From Pseudomonas sp. QS1027 (GTDB lineage Bacteria; Pseudomonadota; Gammaproteobacteria; Pseudomonadales; Pseudomonadaceae), in NCBI RefSeq assembly GCF_002814235.1, contig NZ_PHSU01000042.1, positions 1 to 64,000 on the forward strand: a DNA stretch of 64,000 nt, written 5' to 3'. Below, one piece after another: positions 44,292 through 53,894 of the stretch; the first letter of the stretch is position 1; each line of letters starts with the position of its first letter. The notes under the pieces are model-generated. The model was given only the letters and a program-made list of their open reading frames with translations. It did not search any database and was not told the origin of the DNA. A program made the translations under genes and the position numbers.

Positions 44292-46343
44292 TTGAAGCTG
44301 GAATTCAAGAACAGCTTGTCGGTGAAGTTGCTCCGGGTCGTGCTGCTATCGGCGCTGATTGTCGGCGCTGTACTGAGCTGTGCGCAGATCGTTTTTGATG
44401 CTTACAAGACTCGACAAGCCGTGGCCGGCGATGCCCAGCGCATTCTCGACATGTTCCGCGACCCCTCGACCCAGGCCGTCTACAGCCTCGACCGCGAGAT
44501 GGGCATGCAAGTGATCGAGGGGCTGTTCCAGGATGACGCCGTGCGGATGGCTTCCATCGGCCATCCCAACGAGGCCATGCTCGCGGAAAAATCCCGCGAC
44601 CTGCAAAAAACCTCCAGCCGCTGGCTGACCGACCCGATCCTCGGCCAGGAAAGCACCTTCAGCACGCAACTGGTCGGTCGCGGCCCCTACAGCGAGTATT
44701 ACGGCGACCTGAGCATCACCCTCGACACGGCCACCTACGGCCAGGGGTTCCTGGTCAACTCGGTGATCATCTTTATCTCCGGCGTGCTGCGGGCGCTGTT
44801 CCTCGGCCTGGTGCTGTATCTGGTCTATCACTGGCTGCTGACCAAACCGCTGTCGCGGATCATCGAGCATCTGAGCACCGTCAACCCGGACCGCCCCAGC
44901 GAACACCTGTTGCCGCAACTCAAGGGTCATGAAAAGAACGAGTTGGGCATCTGGGTCAACACCGCCAACCAGTTGCTGGCCTCCATCGAGCGTAATACCC
45001 ACCTGCGCCACGAAGCGGAAAACAGCCTGCTGCGCATGGCCCAGTACGACTTCCTCACCGGTCTGCCCAATCGCCAGCAGTTGCAGCAGCAACTGGACAA
45101 GATCCTGGTCGACGCCGGGCGCCTGCAACGCCGGGTCGCGGTACTTTGCGTGGGCCTGGACGACTTCAAGGGCATCAACGAACAATTCAGCTACCAGGTC
45201 GGCGACCAGTTGCTGCTGGCCCTGGCCGACCGCCTGCGCGCCCACAGCGGCCGCCTCGGCGCCTTGGCCCGGCTGGGTGGCGACCAGTTCGCCCTGGTCC
45301 AGGCCGATATCGAACAACCCTATGAGGCGGCCGAGTTGGCCCAGAGCATCCTCGACGATCTGGAAGCGGCGTTTGCCCTCGATCACCAGGAAATCCGCCT
45401 ACGCGCCACCATTGGCATCACCTTGTTCCCGGAAGACGGCGACAGCACCGAGAAGCTGTTGCAGAAAGCCGAACAGACCATGACCCTGGCCAAGACCCGC
45501 TCACGCAACCGCTACCAGTTCTATATCGCCAGCGTCGACAGCGAAATGCGCCGCCGCCGCGAGCTGGAAAAGGACCTGCGCGAAGCCCTCAACCGCAATC
45601 AGTTCTACCTGGTCTACCAGCCGCAGATCAGCTACCGCGACCATCGGGTGGTGGGCGTCGAGGCGCTGATCCGCTGGCAGCACCCGGAACACGGCCTGGT
45701 GCCGCCGGACCTGTTCATCCCCCTGGCCGAACAGAACGGCACCATCATCGCCATCGGCGAATGGGTGCTGGACCAGGCCTGCCGCCAGTTGCGCGAATGG
45801 CACGACCAGGGCTTCAGCGACCTGCGCATGGCGGTCAACCTGTCCACCGTGCAACTGCACCACGCCGAACTGCCGCGGGTGGTCAACAACCTCCTGCAGA
45901 TGTACCGCCTGCCGCCGCGCAGCCTGGAGCTGGAAGTCACCGAGACCGGCCTGATGGAAGACATCAGCACCGCCGCCCAGCACCTGCTGAGCCTGCGCCG
46001 CTCCGGCGCGCTGATCGCCATCGATGACTTCGGCACCGGCTACTCGTCGCTGAGCTATCTCAAGAGCCTGCCGCTGGACAAGATCAAGATCGACAAGAGC
46101 TTCGTCCAGGACCTGCTCGATGACGACGACGATGCAACCATCGTCCGGGCGATCATCCAGCTGGGCAAGAGCCTCGGCATGCAGGTCATCGCCGAAGGCG
46201 TGGAGACCGTCGAGCAGGAGGCCTACATCATTTCCGAAGGTTGCCACGAAGGCCAGGGCTACCACTACAGCAAGCCGTTGCCGGCCCGTGAGTTGGCGGC
46301 GTATCTCAAGCAGGCACAGCGCAGCAATGCGGCGATCTTGTAA
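44292..46343 (+). CDS. bifA: Cyclic-di-GMP phosphodiesterase BifA (GGDQF-EAL)
   Basis: A 683-residue inner-membrane protein. A first membrane segment (VVLLSALIVGAVLSCAQIVF) precedes a periplasmic region to about 155 and a second segment (VIIFISGVLRALFLGLVLYLV). A GGDEF domain follows whose signature reads GGDQF (329-333), then an EAL domain with intact EALIRW (Glu457), DDFGTGYSS and EGVET. The altered GGDQF with an active EAL and the position after sodB are the marks of BifA, which lowers c-di-GMP and so favours swarming over biofilm. It uses a TTG start with AAGGAA eight bases upstream. Confidence 0.9.
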   Translation: MKLEFKNSLSVKLLRVVLLSALIVGAVLSCAQIVFDAYKTRQAVAGDAQRILDMFRDPSTQAVYSLDREMGMQVIEGLFQDDAVRMASIGHPNEAMLAEKSRDLQKTSSRWLTDPILGQESTFSTQLVGRGPYSEYYGDLSITLDTATYGQGFLVNSVIIFISGVLRALFLGLVLYLVYHWLLTKPLSRIIEHLSTVNPDRPSEHLLPQLKGHEKNELGIWVNTANQLLASIERNTHLRHEAENSLLRMAQYDFLTGLPNRQQLQQQLDKILVDAGRLQRRVAVLCVGLDDFKGINEQFSYQVGDQLLLALADRLRAHSGRLGALARLGGDQFALVQADIEQPYEAAELAQSILDDLEAAFALDHQEIRLRATIGITLFPEDGDSTEKLLQKAEQTMTLAKTRSRNRYQFYIASVDSEMRRRRELEKDLREALNRNQFYLVYQPQISYRDHRVVGVEALIRWQHPEHGLVPPDLFIPLAEQNGTIIAIGEWVLDQACRQLREWHDQGFSDLRMAVNLSTVQLHHAELPRVVNNLLQMYRLPPRSLELEVTETGLMEDISTAAQHLLSLRRSGALIAIDDFGTGYSSLSYLKSLPLDKIKIDKSFVQDLLDDDDDATIVRAIIQLGKSLGMQVIAEGVETVEQEAYIISEGCHEGQGYHYSKPLPARELAAYLKQAQRSNAAIL

Positions 46344-46379
46344 GGCCCAGGGCCAACAAGCTCGCCCCTGCAAAATTCG

Positions 46380-46399
46380 CCGGGATCAACCCGGGTTTT
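46380..46399 (+). terminator. Candidate terminator after bifA
   Basis: CCGGG-ATCAA-CCCGG followed by GTTTTAAT, 37 bases after the bifA stop. The stem is short, so confidence is limited. Confidence 0.4.
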
Positions 46400-46436
46400 A
46401 ATACCAAATATTTCAATCACTAAGCCCTTTACACAG

Positions 46437-46454
46437 AATGCAAATCCTTCGCAT
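46437..46454. promoter_or_regulatory. Candidate Fur box upstream of icmP
   Basis: AATGCAAATCCTTCGCAT has the same outer arms (AATGC/GCAT) as the site before hxuA (2404-2422). It lies 62 bases before the icmP start. It predicts iron repression of icmP and perhaps the genes after it. Confidence 0.6.
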
Positions 46455-46515
46455 CATGTGCCGGTTTTGCGGGGCCGTGCGCCCCCATCCCCCCTCTCGA
46501 AGCAGGATGTTCGCC

Positions 46516-47856
46516 ATGATTCGCATGCCTCTGGCCACCGCCAGTCTGTTGGCCATCGCCATCGCCCTCGCCGGTTGTGGCGACAAGGACAAGGAAAACT
46601 CCACAGCGGCTACCCAGGCCCCTGCCGCAGCGGCCCAGGCGCCCGCTGACGATGCCGCCGCCAAGGTCGATGAAGCCGCCGCCAAGGCCGTGGTCGCCCA
46701 CTACACCGAGATCGTCTTCGCGGTGTTCAGCGATGCCGAATCCACCGCGAAGGACCTGCAGGCCGCCATCGACGCCTTCCTCGCCAAGCCGAACGAAGAG
46801 ACCCTCAAGGCCGCCCGCACCGCCTGGATCGCCGCCCGCGTGCCCTACCTGCAAAGCGAAGTGTTCCGCTTCGGCAACACCATCATCGACGACTGGGAAG
46901 GTCAGGTGAACGCCTGGCCGCTGGATGAAGGCCTGATCGACTACGTCGACAGCTCTTACGAGCACGCCCTGGGCAACCCGGCCGCGACCGCCAATATCAT
47001 CGCCAACCCGCAGATCCAGGTCGGCGAAGACAAGGTCGATGTCAGCGAGATCACCCCGGAAAAACTCGCCAGCCTGAACGAACTGGGCGGTTCCGAAGCC
47101 AACGTTGCCACCGGCTACCACGCCATCGAATTCCTGCTCTGGGGCCAGGACCTGAACGGCACCGGCCCTGGCGCCGGCAACCGTCCGGCCTCGGACTACC
47201 TGGAAGGCGCTGGCGCCACCGGTGGTCACAACGACCGTCGGCGTGCCTACCTCAAGGCCGTGACCCAACTGCTGGTCAACGACCTGGAAGAAATGGTCGG
47301 CAACTGGAAACCGGATGTGGCCGACAACTATCGCGCCAGCCTGGAAGCCGAACCGGCAGAAAGTGGCCTGCGCAAGATACTCTTCGGCATGGGCAGCCTG
47401 TCCCTCGGTGAACTGGCGGGCGAGCGCATGAAGGTTTCGCTGGAAGCCAACTCGCCGGAAGACGAGCAGGACTGCTTCAGCGACAACACCCACAACTCGC
47501 ACTTCTACGATGCCAAGGGCATCCGCAACGTCTATTTGGGTGAATACACCCGTGTCGACGGCACCAAGCTGACCGGCCCGAGCCTGTCCTCCCTGGTGGC
47601 CAAGGCCGACCCGGCGACCGACGAAGCGCTGAAGAACGACCTGCAAGCCACCGAAGCGAAGATCCAGATCATGGTCGACCACGCCAACAAGGGTGAGCAT
47701 TACGACCAGTTGATCGCGGCCGGCAACGAACCCGGTAACAAGATCGTGCGTGACGCCATCTCGGCGCTGGTCAAGCAGACCGGTTCCATCGAGCAGGCGG
47801 CGGCCAAACTGGGCATCAGCGACCTGAACCCGGATAACGCCGATCACGATTTCTGA
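46516..47856 (+). CDS. icmP: Imelysin-family lipoprotein (IcmP type)
   Basis: A 446-residue lipoprotein: signal peptide with lipobox LAGC (Cys21), then an Ala/Pro-rich linker and the imelysin domain. The GxHxxE motif is in ATGYHAIEFLLWG (His202, Glu205), and NTHNSHFYDAKGIRN is also typical. The family is tied to iron uptake; the P. aeruginosa homologue was named insulin-cleaving metalloproteinase. AGCAGGA eight bases before ATG 46516 supports this start; ATG 46507 is an alternative. It is separated from the next three genes by a REP hairpin. Confidence 0.8.
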   Translation: MIRMPLATASLLAIAIALAGCGDKDKENSTAATQAPAAAAQAPADDAAAKVDEAAAKAVVAHYTEIVFAVFSDAESTAKDLQAAIDAFLAKPNEETLKAARTAWIAARVPYLQSEVFRFGNTIIDDWEGQVNAWPLDEGLIDYVDSSYEHALGNPAATANIIANPQIQVGEDKVDVSEITPEKLASLNELGGSEANVATGYHAIEFLLWGQDLNGTGPGAGNRPASDYLEGAGATGGHNDRRRAYLKAVTQLLVNDLEEMVGNWKPDVADNYRASLEAEPAESGLRKILFGMGSLSLGELAGERMKVSLEANSPEDEQDCFSDNTHNSHFYDAKGIRNVYLGEYTRVDGTKLTGPSLSSLVAKADPATDEALKNDLQATEAKIQIMVDHANKGEHYDQLIAAGNEPGNKIVRDAISALVKQTGSIEQAAAKLGISDLNPDNADHDF

Positions 47857-47872
47857 TCGGCCCTTGTCCCCC

Positions 47873-47910
47873 CCTCATGTAGGAGCGAGCTTGCTCGCTC
47901 CTACATGAGG
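47873..47910. repeat. Compact REP-like perfect hairpin
   Basis: An 18-base arm (CCTCATGTAGGAGCGAGC) and its exact reverse complement are separated by only TT. It shares TGTAGGAGC with the other REPs but folds back directly on itself. It lies 17 bases after the icmP stop and may separate icmP from the next genes. Confidence 0.85.
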
Positions 47911-48029
47911 GCAAGCCAGCCCCCACAAAGCCGCGCAGTGTCATAAATCAAGTAAATGCTAATCCCTCTTATTCAAATGTATCGAGACTGATAAACTCGC
48001 GCCCGATCCCTCTCACCCCCTGGACACCG

Positions 48030-49451
48030 ATGCCCTCGCTGCCCCTTCGCCTGTCGACGCTGCTCCTGGCCCTTGGCCTGGCCGCCTGCGACGACGCCCC
48101 GCGCTTTACCAAGCCCGAACCCGGCGAAGCTCGATCCGGCGGTACTGCCACGGTGGGCAAAGAGGATCGCAACGCCTTCTCGCAACCCTCGGCCAACCTC
48201 TCCCTGGAGCGGCGCCTGGACTTCAGCGTCGGCAACAGTTTCTTCCGCAGCCCCTGGGTCATCGCCCCATCGACCACCACTGCCCGCGACGGCCTCGGCC
48301 CGTTGTTCAATACCAACGCCTGCCAGAACTGCCATATCAAGGACGGCCGCGGCCATCCACCGGCACCCGGCGCGGATAACGCGGTGTCGATGCTGGTGCG
48401 CCTGTCGATTCCCAACAGCCCGATGTACGCCAATCTGATCGAACGCCAGGGCGTGGTCCCGGAACCGGTTTATGGCGGGCAATTGCAGGACATGGCCATC
48501 CCCGGCGTCGCCCCGGAAGGCAAAGTGCGGGTCGACTACGAAAACATGCCGGTACGTTTCAAGGACGGCACCACCGTCGAACTGCGCCGCCCAACGCTGC
48601 GCATCACCCAACTGGGCTACGGCCCGATGCACCCGCAGACCTTGTTTTCCGCGCGTATCGCCCCGCCGATGATCGGCCTCGGCCTGCTCGAGGCGATTCC
48701 CGAGGAAGCCATCCTGGCCAACGCCCGACAGCAGCAACGCCTGGGGGTCAACGGCCGCCCGAACCGGGTCTGGGACGATGCCCAGCGCAAGACCGTCCTC
48801 GGCCGCTTCGGCTGGAAGGCCGGGCAACCGAATATCAATCAGCAGAACGTCCACGCGTTTTCCAGCGACATGGGCCTGACCACCAGCCTGCGCCCCTTCG
48901 ACGACTGCACCCCGACCCAGACCGACTGCCTGCAAGCGCCCCACGGCGGCGGTCCGGATGGCGAGCCGGAAGTCAGCGACAACATCCTGCGCCTGGTGAC
49001 CTTCTATACCCGCAACCTCGCGGTACCGTCCCGACGTGACGTCGGCGCGGCGCAGGTGCTGGCCGGCAAGAACCTGTTCTACCAGGTCGGTTGCCAGGCC
49101 TGTCATACCCCGCAGTTCACCACCTCGGCCACGGCCGCCGAACCCGAGCTGGCCAACCAGCTGATCCGCCCCTACAGCGACCTGCTGTTGCATGACATGG
49201 GCCCAGGCCTCGCCGACCAGCGCAGCGAGTTCCTCGCCGACGGCAATGACTGGCGCACCCCGCCGCTGTGGGGCATCGGCCTGACGCAAACCGTCAGCGG
49301 CCACACCCAACTGCTGCATGACGGCCGTGCCCGCAACCTGCTCGAAGCCGTGCTCTGGCATGGCGGCGAGGCCTTGCCGGCACAACAACAGGTGCTGTCT
49401 TTCAATGCCGAACAACGCGCCGCGTTGCTCGCGTTCCTGAATTCTTTATAA
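48030..49451 (+). CDS. Di-heme lipoprotein (DUF1111 / cytochrome c peroxidase-like)
   Basis: A 473-residue lipoprotein (lipobox LAAC, Cys20) with two c-type heme sites: CQNCH at 98-102 and CQACH at 355-359. It belongs to the family annotated as di-heme oxidoreductase or thiol oxidoreductase; the true substrate is not known. It stands between two imelysin genes, which suggests a redox step in periplasmic iron handling. The start at 48030 gives a clear lipoprotein signal peptide. The next gene begins 12 bases on. Confidence 0.82.
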   Translation: MPSLPLRLSTLLLALGLAACDDAPRFTKPEPGEARSGGTATVGKEDRNAFSQPSANLSLERRLDFSVGNSFFRSPWVIAPSTTTARDGLGPLFNTNACQNCHIKDGRGHPPAPGADNAVSMLVRLSIPNSPMYANLIERQGVVPEPVYGGQLQDMAIPGVAPEGKVRVDYENMPVRFKDGTTVELRRPTLRITQLGYGPMHPQTLFSARIAPPMIGLGLLEAIPEEAILANARQQQRLGVNGRPNRVWDDAQRKTVLGRFGWKAGQPNINQQNVHAFSSDMGLTTSLRPFDDCTPTQTDCLQAPHGGGPDGEPEVSDNILRLVTFYTRNLAVPSRRDVGAAQVLAGKNLFYQVGCQACHTPQFTTSATAAEPELANQLIRPYSDLLLHDMGPGLADQRSEFLADGNDWRTPPLWGIGLTQTVSGHTQLLHDGRARNLLEAVLWHGGEALPAQQQVLSFNAEQRAALLAFLNSL

Positions 49452-49463
49452 AAGGACACGGAA

Positions 49464-50528
49464 ATGTTCCGCCCCAAACTGTTGTTCACCAGCCTGGCCG
49501 CGCTCGCCCTCGGCGCCTGCTCGCCCCAGGACCCGCAGGCGGTGACCTCGGCCGCGATCGCCAAGCAGGTGATCCTGCCGACCTACAGCCGCTGGGTCGA
49601 CGCCGACCGCCAGCTGGCGATCAGCGCCCTGGCCTTCTGCGAAGGCAAGGAAAGCCTGGAAACCGCCCGCGCCGACTTCCTCCACGCGCAAAAAGCCTGG
49701 GCCGAGTTGCAGCCGCTGCTGATCGGGCCATTGGCCGAAGGCAATCGTTCCTGGCAGGTGCAGTTCTGGCCGGACAAGAAAAACCTGGTGGGTCGCCAGG
49801 TCGAGCAACTGGTCACGGCCCAGCCGCAGATCGATGCTGACGCCCTGGCCAAATCCAGCGTTGTGGTCCAGGGGCTCTCGGCCTACGAATACATCCTCTA
49901 CGACAGCAAGATCGACCTCGCCGACAGCGCCCAGAAAGCCCGCTACTGCCCACTGCTGACGGCCATCGGCAAGCGCCAGAAAATCCTCGCCGAAGAGATC
50001 CTCTCGCGCTGGGAAACCAGCGACGGCATGCTCGCGCAGATGAGCAAGTTCCCCAACCAGCGCTACGCCGACTCCCACGAAGCCATCGCCGATCTGCTGC
50101 GGGTCCAGGTCACCGCCCTCGACACCCTGAAGAAAAAACTCGGCACGCCCATGGGCCGCCAGACCAAGGGCATCCCGCAACCCTTCCAGGCCGATGCCTG
50201 GCGCAGCCAGTCGTCGCTGCAAGGCATGCGCGCCAGCCTGGCCGCCGCCCGGACCGTCTGGGTCGGTGTCGACAACAAGGGCCTGCGCAACCTGCTACCG
50301 GCGGAACAGAAGCCGTTGGCAGACAAGATCGACGCCGCCTATGCCGCGTCCCTGAAACTGTTCGACAGCACCCAGCGTTCGCTGACCGACCTGCTCGGCG
50401 ACGACGCCGGGCGCCAGCAGCTCAACGACCTCTATGACAGCCTCAACGTCGTCCATCGCCTGCACGAAGGCGAGCTGGCCAAGGCGCTGGGCATCCAACT
50501 GGGCTTCAACGCCAACGACGGGGACTGA
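49464..50528 (+). CDS. Imelysin-family lipoprotein, second copy
   Basis: A 354-residue lipoprotein (LALGACSPQ, Cys19 or so) with an imelysin-like domain. In place of GxHxxE it has VVQGLSAYEYILYD, the GLPALEYLL-type motif of a distinct imelysin branch. AAAGGACACGGAA precedes the ATG. It overlaps the start of the DUF1513 gene by one base, so the two are translated together. It is only loosely similar to icmP. Confidence 0.8.
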   Translation: MFRPKLLFTSLAALALGACSPQDPQAVTSAAIAKQVILPTYSRWVDADRQLAISALAFCEGKESLETARADFLHAQKAWAELQPLLIGPLAEGNRSWQVQFWPDKKNLVGRQVEQLVTAQPQIDADALAKSSVVVQGLSAYEYILYDSKIDLADSAQKARYCPLLTAIGKRQKILAEEILSRWETSDGMLAQMSKFPNQRYADSHEAIADLLRVQVTALDTLKKKLGTPMGRQTKGIPQPFQADAWRSQSSLQGMRASLAAARTVWVGVDNKGLRNLLPAEQKPLADKIDAAYAASLKLFDSTQRSLTDLLGDDAGRQQLNDLYDSLNVVHRLHEGELAKALGIQLGFNANDGD

Positions 50529-51628
50529 TGATGTTGCGACGCCAGGCCCTGACCCTCGGCAGCCTGCTGCTCAGCGCATTGACGCTGGGCGGCTGGAGCC
50601 TGTTCCGGCAAAAAGGCAAAAGCCCGCTGCTGCTCTCCGCCCGTGACGACAGCGACGGCAGGCACTATGCCGTGGGCTATCGGCTGGACGGTACACAGGT
50701 CTTCGCCACCCAGGTCGGCCAGCGTTGCCACGACATCATCAACCACCCGACCCAGCCCCTGGCGCTGTTCGTCGCGCGACGTCCCGGCACCGAGAGTTAC
50801 CTGGTCGACCTGCGTGACGGTCGCCTGCTGCAGACCATCACCTCGCAGCCGAACCGGCATTTCTATGGCCATGCGGTGATCCACAAGAGCGGCGACTGGC
50901 TGTACGCCACCGAGAATGACACCACCGATCCGGGCCGGGGCCTGCTCGGGGTGTACCGTTTCGAAGGCGAGCGCCTAGTGCATGACGGCGAGATTTCGAC
51001 CCACGGTATCGGCCCGCACCAGGTGTCATGGATGCCCGATGGCGAAACCCTGATCGTCGCCAACGGCGGGATTCGCACCGAGGCTGAAAGCCGGGTGGAG
51101 ATGAACCTTGATGCCATGGAGCCGAGCCTGGTGCTGATGCGGCGCGATGGCACCCTGCTGAGCAAGGAAACCCTGCCCCAGCAGATGAATAGCGTGCGCC
51201 ACCTGAGCGTGGCCAGCGACGGCACCATCGTCGCCGGCCAGCAGTTCATGGGCCCGTCCCACGAGTCGTCCGAGTTGCTGGCGATCAAGCGTCCCGGCCA
51301 GCCCTTTGTCGCTTTCCCGGTGGCCGAGCAACAGTTGCAGGCCATGGGGCATTACACCGCCAGTGTTGCGGTGCACAGCGAATTGCGCCTGGTGGCGTTG
51401 ACCGCGCCACGGGGCAATCGCTTCTTTATCTGGGATCTGGACAGCGGCGCCGTGCGCCTGGATGCACCGTTACCGGACTGTGCGGGCGTCGGCGCGGTGG
51501 CGGACGGCTTTGTCGTTACTTCCGGACAGGGTCGCTGCCGCTTCTATGACTGCCGCCAGAAGGAATTGACAGCCCAGCCGCTGGAGCTACCGGCCGGGCT
51601 GTGGGACAACCATCTGCATCTGGTCTGA
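50528..51628 (+). CDS. DUF1513 protein, probable beta-propeller
   Basis: A 366-residue protein starting MMLRRQALTLGSLLLSAL, a twin-arginine-like signal with a single RR pair. The rest resembles a seven-bladed propeller: repeated LxxxDGTxV-type strands, SWMPDGETLIVANGG and GHYTASVAVHSE. The family is DUF1513, of unknown function. It ends a run with a di-heme protein and an imelysin. The TGATG overlap with the preceding gene suggests translational coupling. Confidence 0.78.
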   Translation: MMLRRQALTLGSLLLSALTLGGWSLFRQKGKSPLLLSARDDSDGRHYAVGYRLDGTQVFATQVGQRCHDIINHPTQPLALFVARRPGTESYLVDLRDGRLLQTITSQPNRHFYGHAVIHKSGDWLYATENDTTDPGRGLLGVYRFEGERLVHDGEISTHGIGPHQVSWMPDGETLIVANGGIRTEAESRVEMNLDAMEPSLVLMRRDGTLLSKETLPQQMNSVRHLSVASDGTIVAGQQFMGPSHESSELLAIKRPGQPFVAFPVAEQQLQAMGHYTASVAVHSELRLVALTAPRGNRFFIWDLDSGAVRLDAPLPDCAGVGAVADGFVVTSGQGRCRFYDCRQKELTAQPLELPAGLWDNHLHLV

Positions 51629-51682
51629 GTCCGCCACGCCGGCTGTCTTACGGCCGTACTCAATATCCACAGCCACCGCACC

Positions 51683-51772
51683 ACCTGTAGGAGCCGGCTT
51701 GCTGGCGATGGCGGCCGACAGGGCAATGCAAGGCTCACGGGCCCCATCGCCAGCAAGCCGGCTCCTACAGGT
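51683..51772. repeat. REP pair after the DUF1513 gene
   Basis: ACCTGTAGGAGCCGGCTTGC and onward to GGCGATGG faces its exact inverted copy ending at 51772, across about 32 bases. It sits between the converging DUF1513 and sensor-kinase genes. Confidence 0.9.
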
Positions 51773-51798
51773 TCGCGGTGTTTGCACGTTTGCCGTGC

Positions 51799-53187
51799 TT
51801 AGTCGGGCTGGCGCTCGAACGTCAACGTCACTTCCAACCCGCCGCCTTCACGATTGCGCAACATCAGGCTACCGTCATGGGCCGCGGCAATGGTCTGGGC
51901 GATGCTCAGGCCCAAGCCGTAGCCGCCGGTCCCGGCATTGCGCGACGACTCCACCCGATAGAACGGCTCCACCACCTGGTCCAGCAACGCCTGGGGAATT
52001 CCCGGTCCACGGTCGCTGATCAGGATGCGCAATTGCAGCGGTTGGTCATCGACCCGGATCACCACCTCGCAACCATAACGCACGGCATTTTCCAGCACAT
52101 TCTGCACACAGCGCTTGAGGCTGCGGGCATACCCCGGCAACGGCCGCAACGCCCGGCCCTCGATGGCCACCGATTCACCGATATCCTGCAAATCGGCTTG
52201 CAGGCTGCTCAGCAAGGCATTGATGTCGATGCTCTGCCGCGCCTCGCTGACCTCGCCGCTGCTGACGAAATCCAGGGTGCTGGAAACCATGTGTTCCATG
52301 TCTTCCAGGTCGTGGCGAAAACGTTCCTTGATCGGCGTGTCTTCCAGCAGTTCGGTGCGCAATCGCAAGCGGGTGATGGGCGAACGCAGATCATGGGAAA
52401 TCGCCGCGAGGAACCGCGTGCGCTCGGCAATGCTGGCGATCAAGCGCTGCTGCATGACATTGAATGCCTGGGCCGCCCGTCGCACTTCAGTGGGGCCGTC
52501 CAGTGACAAGGGTTCGCGGCGAATATCCCGGCCCAGGGCTTCGGCCGCCTTGGCCAGGGCGTTCAACGGACGGATCGCCAGGCGCACGGCGAGCAAGGCG
52601 ATGACCACCAGCACCGCGATACGCAGCAGATAAATGCGCATCACATAGTCGAACAGCACATCCAGCGGCGCATTGCTGGTCCAGCCCTGCTCTTCGCGGG
52701 CATCCACCCGCAGCCAGCGACCGTCGGGCAGGCGCAGGTCGATCAGAAAATGGCCGATGGCCGGGCGGCTGCCGAACAAGGCCAGCCAACCGAGGTCCTG
52801 CTCCTGATCATTCACCACGGACAGTTGCAGCAGGCGCAAGGTCTCGGCGTACCCGGATTTCTCCGACAGCACCTTGTTGAGCAGCCGTTCGGTGCCCCGG
52901 TCCGAATCGTCCAGGGTATCGGCCTGGTCACTGGCCTGGTCGCTCAAGGTCAGGTGGAAACGCGGGGTGTCGAGCAACGCGATCAACCCATCGGCCTGGC
53001 GCGCGTCACCATGGGACAGGCGCACGATATCCGCCAGTCGCGTGGCAATCAGCCGAGTCGGAATCTCCAGCACCTGGCTGTGACGCACGTCATACCAGAT
53101 GCTGCTGGTCAGAACCTGGGCCGCGAGCATGCCGGCCACGAGGATGATCACCACCCGCCCGAACAGCGAACGCGGCAGTAACTTCAC
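51799..53187 (-). CDS. Sensor histidine kinase (EnvZ type)
   Basis: A 462-residue inner-membrane kinase. Membrane segments lie at about 10-30 (GRVVIILVAGMLAAQVLTSS) and 187-204. A periplasmic part of about 150 residues separates them. HAMP follows, then HisKA with His265 (AAISHDLRSPITRLRLR) and an ATPase domain with NVLENAVRYG and SDRGPGIP. The start is a GTG whose bases overlap the regulator's stop (GTGA), an unusual but clear coupling; a longer upstream frame is a shadow. The signal is unknown. Confidence 0.88.
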   Translation of the reverse strand: MKLLPRSLFGRVVIILVAGMLAAQVLTSSIWYDVRHSQVLEIPTRLIATRLADIVRLSHGDARQADGLIALLDTPRFHLTLSDQASDQADTLDDSDRGTERLLNKVLSEKSGYAETLRLLQLSVVNDQEQDLGWLALFGSRPAIGHFLIDLRLPDGRWLRVDAREEQGWTSNAPLDVLFDYVMRIYLLRIAVLVVIALLAVRLAIRPLNALAKAAEALGRDIRREPLSLDGPTEVRRAAQAFNVMQQRLIASIAERTRFLAAISHDLRSPITRLRLRTELLEDTPIKERFRHDLEDMEHMVSSTLDFVSSGEVSEARQSIDINALLSSLQADLQDIGESVAIEGRALRPLPGYARSLKRCVQNVLENAVRYGCEVVIRVDDQPLQLRILISDRGPGIPQALLDQVVEPFYRVESSRNAGTGGYGLGLSIAQTIAAAHDGSLMLRNREGGGLEVTLTFERQPD

Positions 53188-53894
53188 TCCGGCTGGTCCA
53201 CAACGACGGCGGTCAACATATAGCCTTCGTTGCGCACGGTCTTGATCAGCCCCGGTTCCAGTTGCTGGCGCAGGCGGCTGATGCAGACGTCGATGGAGCG
53301 GTCGAAAGGCGTGCTGTCCTTCTCGAACACGTGGTTGAGCAGGAAGTCCCGGCTCAACGGCCGGTTCGGGTGTTGCAGCAACAGGCGCAACACCCGGTAA
53401 TCGGTGTTGCCCAGGCTGATCACCAGGCCCGCCGGCGACAACACCTGGCGGGCCCGGGTATCCAGTTGCCAACCGTCGAAACGCAGGGTCGGCACCTCGT
53501 CGATCCGCGCCCGTTCGGGAAAGCTCTGGGCCCGACGCAACACCACCTTGATCCGCACCAGCAGCTCGCGCGGGTCGAAGGGTTTGGGCAGGTAATCGTC
53601 GGCGCCCAGTTCCAGGCCGAGGATGCGGTCCACCAGGGTGCCACGGGCGGTCAGCATGATCACCGGGGTGTTCGACGTCACCCGCAGCTCACGGCACAGG
53701 CTCAGGCCATCCTCCCCCGGCAACATCAGGTCGAGGACGATCAGGTCGATCACATTCAATTCAAGGCGACGGCGCATTTCCTTGCCGTCACAGGCGGTGG
53801 ACGTCTGGTAGCCGGCATTCGTCAGGTACTCGGAGAGCAACTGACGGATTTCCGGATCGTCATCGACGATCAGCAGGTGATCTGGCTTGGGCAT
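53184..53894 (-). CDS. Response regulator (OmpR family)
   Basis: A 236-residue regulator with receiver Asp55 (LIVLDLMLPGEDG) and a winged-helix DNA-binding domain (LGNTDYRVLRLLLQHPN, DRSIDVCISRLRQQLE). It is co-transcribed with the kinase through a 4-base overlap and is divergent from the ABC importer genes, which are its most likely target by position. I do not recognise a named ortholog. Confidence 0.88.
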   Translation of the reverse strand: MPKPDHLLIVDDDPEIRQLLSEYLTNAGYQTSTACDGKEMRRRLELNVIDLIVLDLMLPGEDGLSLCRELRVTSNTPVIMLTARGTLVDRILGLELGADDYLPKPFDPRELLVRIKVVLRRAQSFPERARIDEVPTLRFDGWQLDTRARQVLSPAGLVISLGNTDYRVLRLLLQHPNRPLSRDFLLNHVFEKDSTPFDRSIDVCISRLRQQLEPGLIKTVRNEGYMLTAVVVDQPE

